64,000 bases of DNA from Caulobacter segnis ATCC 21756 (GTDB lineage: Bacteria; Pseudomonadota; Alphaproteobacteria; Caulobacterales; Caulobacteraceae): NCBI RefSeq assembly GCF_000092285.1, contig NC_014100.1:2480001-2544000 (forward strand), given 5' to 3'. The number at the start of each line of letters is the position of its first letter. Positions within the stretch are counted from its first letter, which is position 1. Of this stretch, positions 63,796 through 64,000 are shown piece by piece. The position numbers were made by a program, and so were the translations under genes. The notes below the pieces were generated by a model that was given only the letters and a program-made list of their open reading frames with translations, did no database searches and had not been told where the DNA came from.

Positions 63796-64000
63796 GCGCT
63801 TCCCTCCTCGCCCCCTCCTCGGGCCGGGCGAGCTTCGCCCGGAGTTTATCCAGACCACGTTTGACATGGGATTTGACCGTGCCGATCGGAATGTTCAAGG
63901 CCTCGGCCGCCTCGCCATGGGACCAGTCGGCCCCGTAGCAGAGCGAGACGCAAAGCCGCTCGCCGCGAGACAACGCTTTGAGCGCGTCATCGAGATCGAT
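63788..64000 (-). CDS. ECF-type RNA polymerase sigma factor (partial)
   Basis: Only the C-terminal 70 residues are in the window; the gene continues past base 64000. They are a sigma-70 region 4 helix-turn-helix: LKALSRGERLCVSLCYGADWSHGEAAEALNIPIGTVKSHVKRGLDKLRAKL, which recognises the -35 element. The short charged C-terminus ends EEGARREAHG. It overlaps the candidate anti-sigma gene. The group and signal cannot be judged without the rest. Confidence 0.88.
   Translation of the reverse strand: MDLDDALKALSRGERLCVSLCYGADWSHGEAAEALNIPIGTVKSHVKRGLDKLRAKLARPEEGARREAHG

Overview
The window is dense, GC-rich chromosomal DNA of a Caulobacter-like alphaproteobacterium. Support comes from the combination and order of hdaA, ppk/ppx, rnd, purM-purN, an lptF-lptG-lptD-surA-pdxA-rsmA run, fabD-fabG-acpP-fabF-mltG-yicC-gmk, rpsF-rpsR-rplI, dnaB, radA-cvpA-purF and yfgM-bamB-der. 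Genes are tightly packed, often with overlapping stops and starts. No gene-free stretch exceeds 300 bases. I saw no tRNA, rRNA, CRISPR array, transposase, integrase or phage gene.

Region by region. 1-1323: an AT-richer patch with two unknown, overlapping minus-strand genes and a hairpin-rich flank; it is the only part that looks foreign. 1433-7258: replication control (hdaA) and polyphosphate metabolism (ppk, ppx) around a small-molecule kinase. 7416-12482: a small membrane protein, a hybrid histidine kinase, RNase D and purine synthesis (purM-purN). 12479-17219: PRC-barrel, DedA and DUF1275 proteins, ndk, an ABC-F ATPase and a lineage-type unknown. 17229-21511: an operon for a ba3-like heme-copper oxidase (54-residue subunit, CuA subunit II, subunit I, diheme cytochrome c), plus a lipoprotein and another cytochrome c. 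21597-23892: an I78-type lipoprotein, holC and pepA.

24115-32226: envelope biogenesis (LPS export LptF/G/D, chaperone SurA) with pdxA and rsmA. 32430-34609: an HWE histidine kinase and small membrane proteins. 34658-40771 (minus): fatty-acid synthesis followed by mltG, yicC and gmk. 40937-44158: periplasmic peroxiredoxin, a frameshifted AraC-type regulator, a sterol-desaturase-family hydroxylase and a secreted unknown. 44429-45694: ribosomal proteins S6-S18-L9. 45891-50904: TonB receptor, dnaB and a MarC-family gene whose start is out of frame. 50944-57408: alr, radA, cvpA, purF, a transporter and an SDR enzyme. 57427-64000 (minus): a membrane protein, der, bamB, yfgM, panB, a candidate anti-sigma factor and a partial ECF sigma factor.

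Most of the window is conserved housekeeping. The points most worth a second look are the foreign-looking two-gene unit near hdaA, two single-base frame breaks (about 42015 and 50228-50233), a 54-residue oxidase subunit too short for routine gene calling, three families of intergenic palindromes, and structured leaders before the TonB receptor and rpsF. I did not find a convincing complete new multi-gene system.
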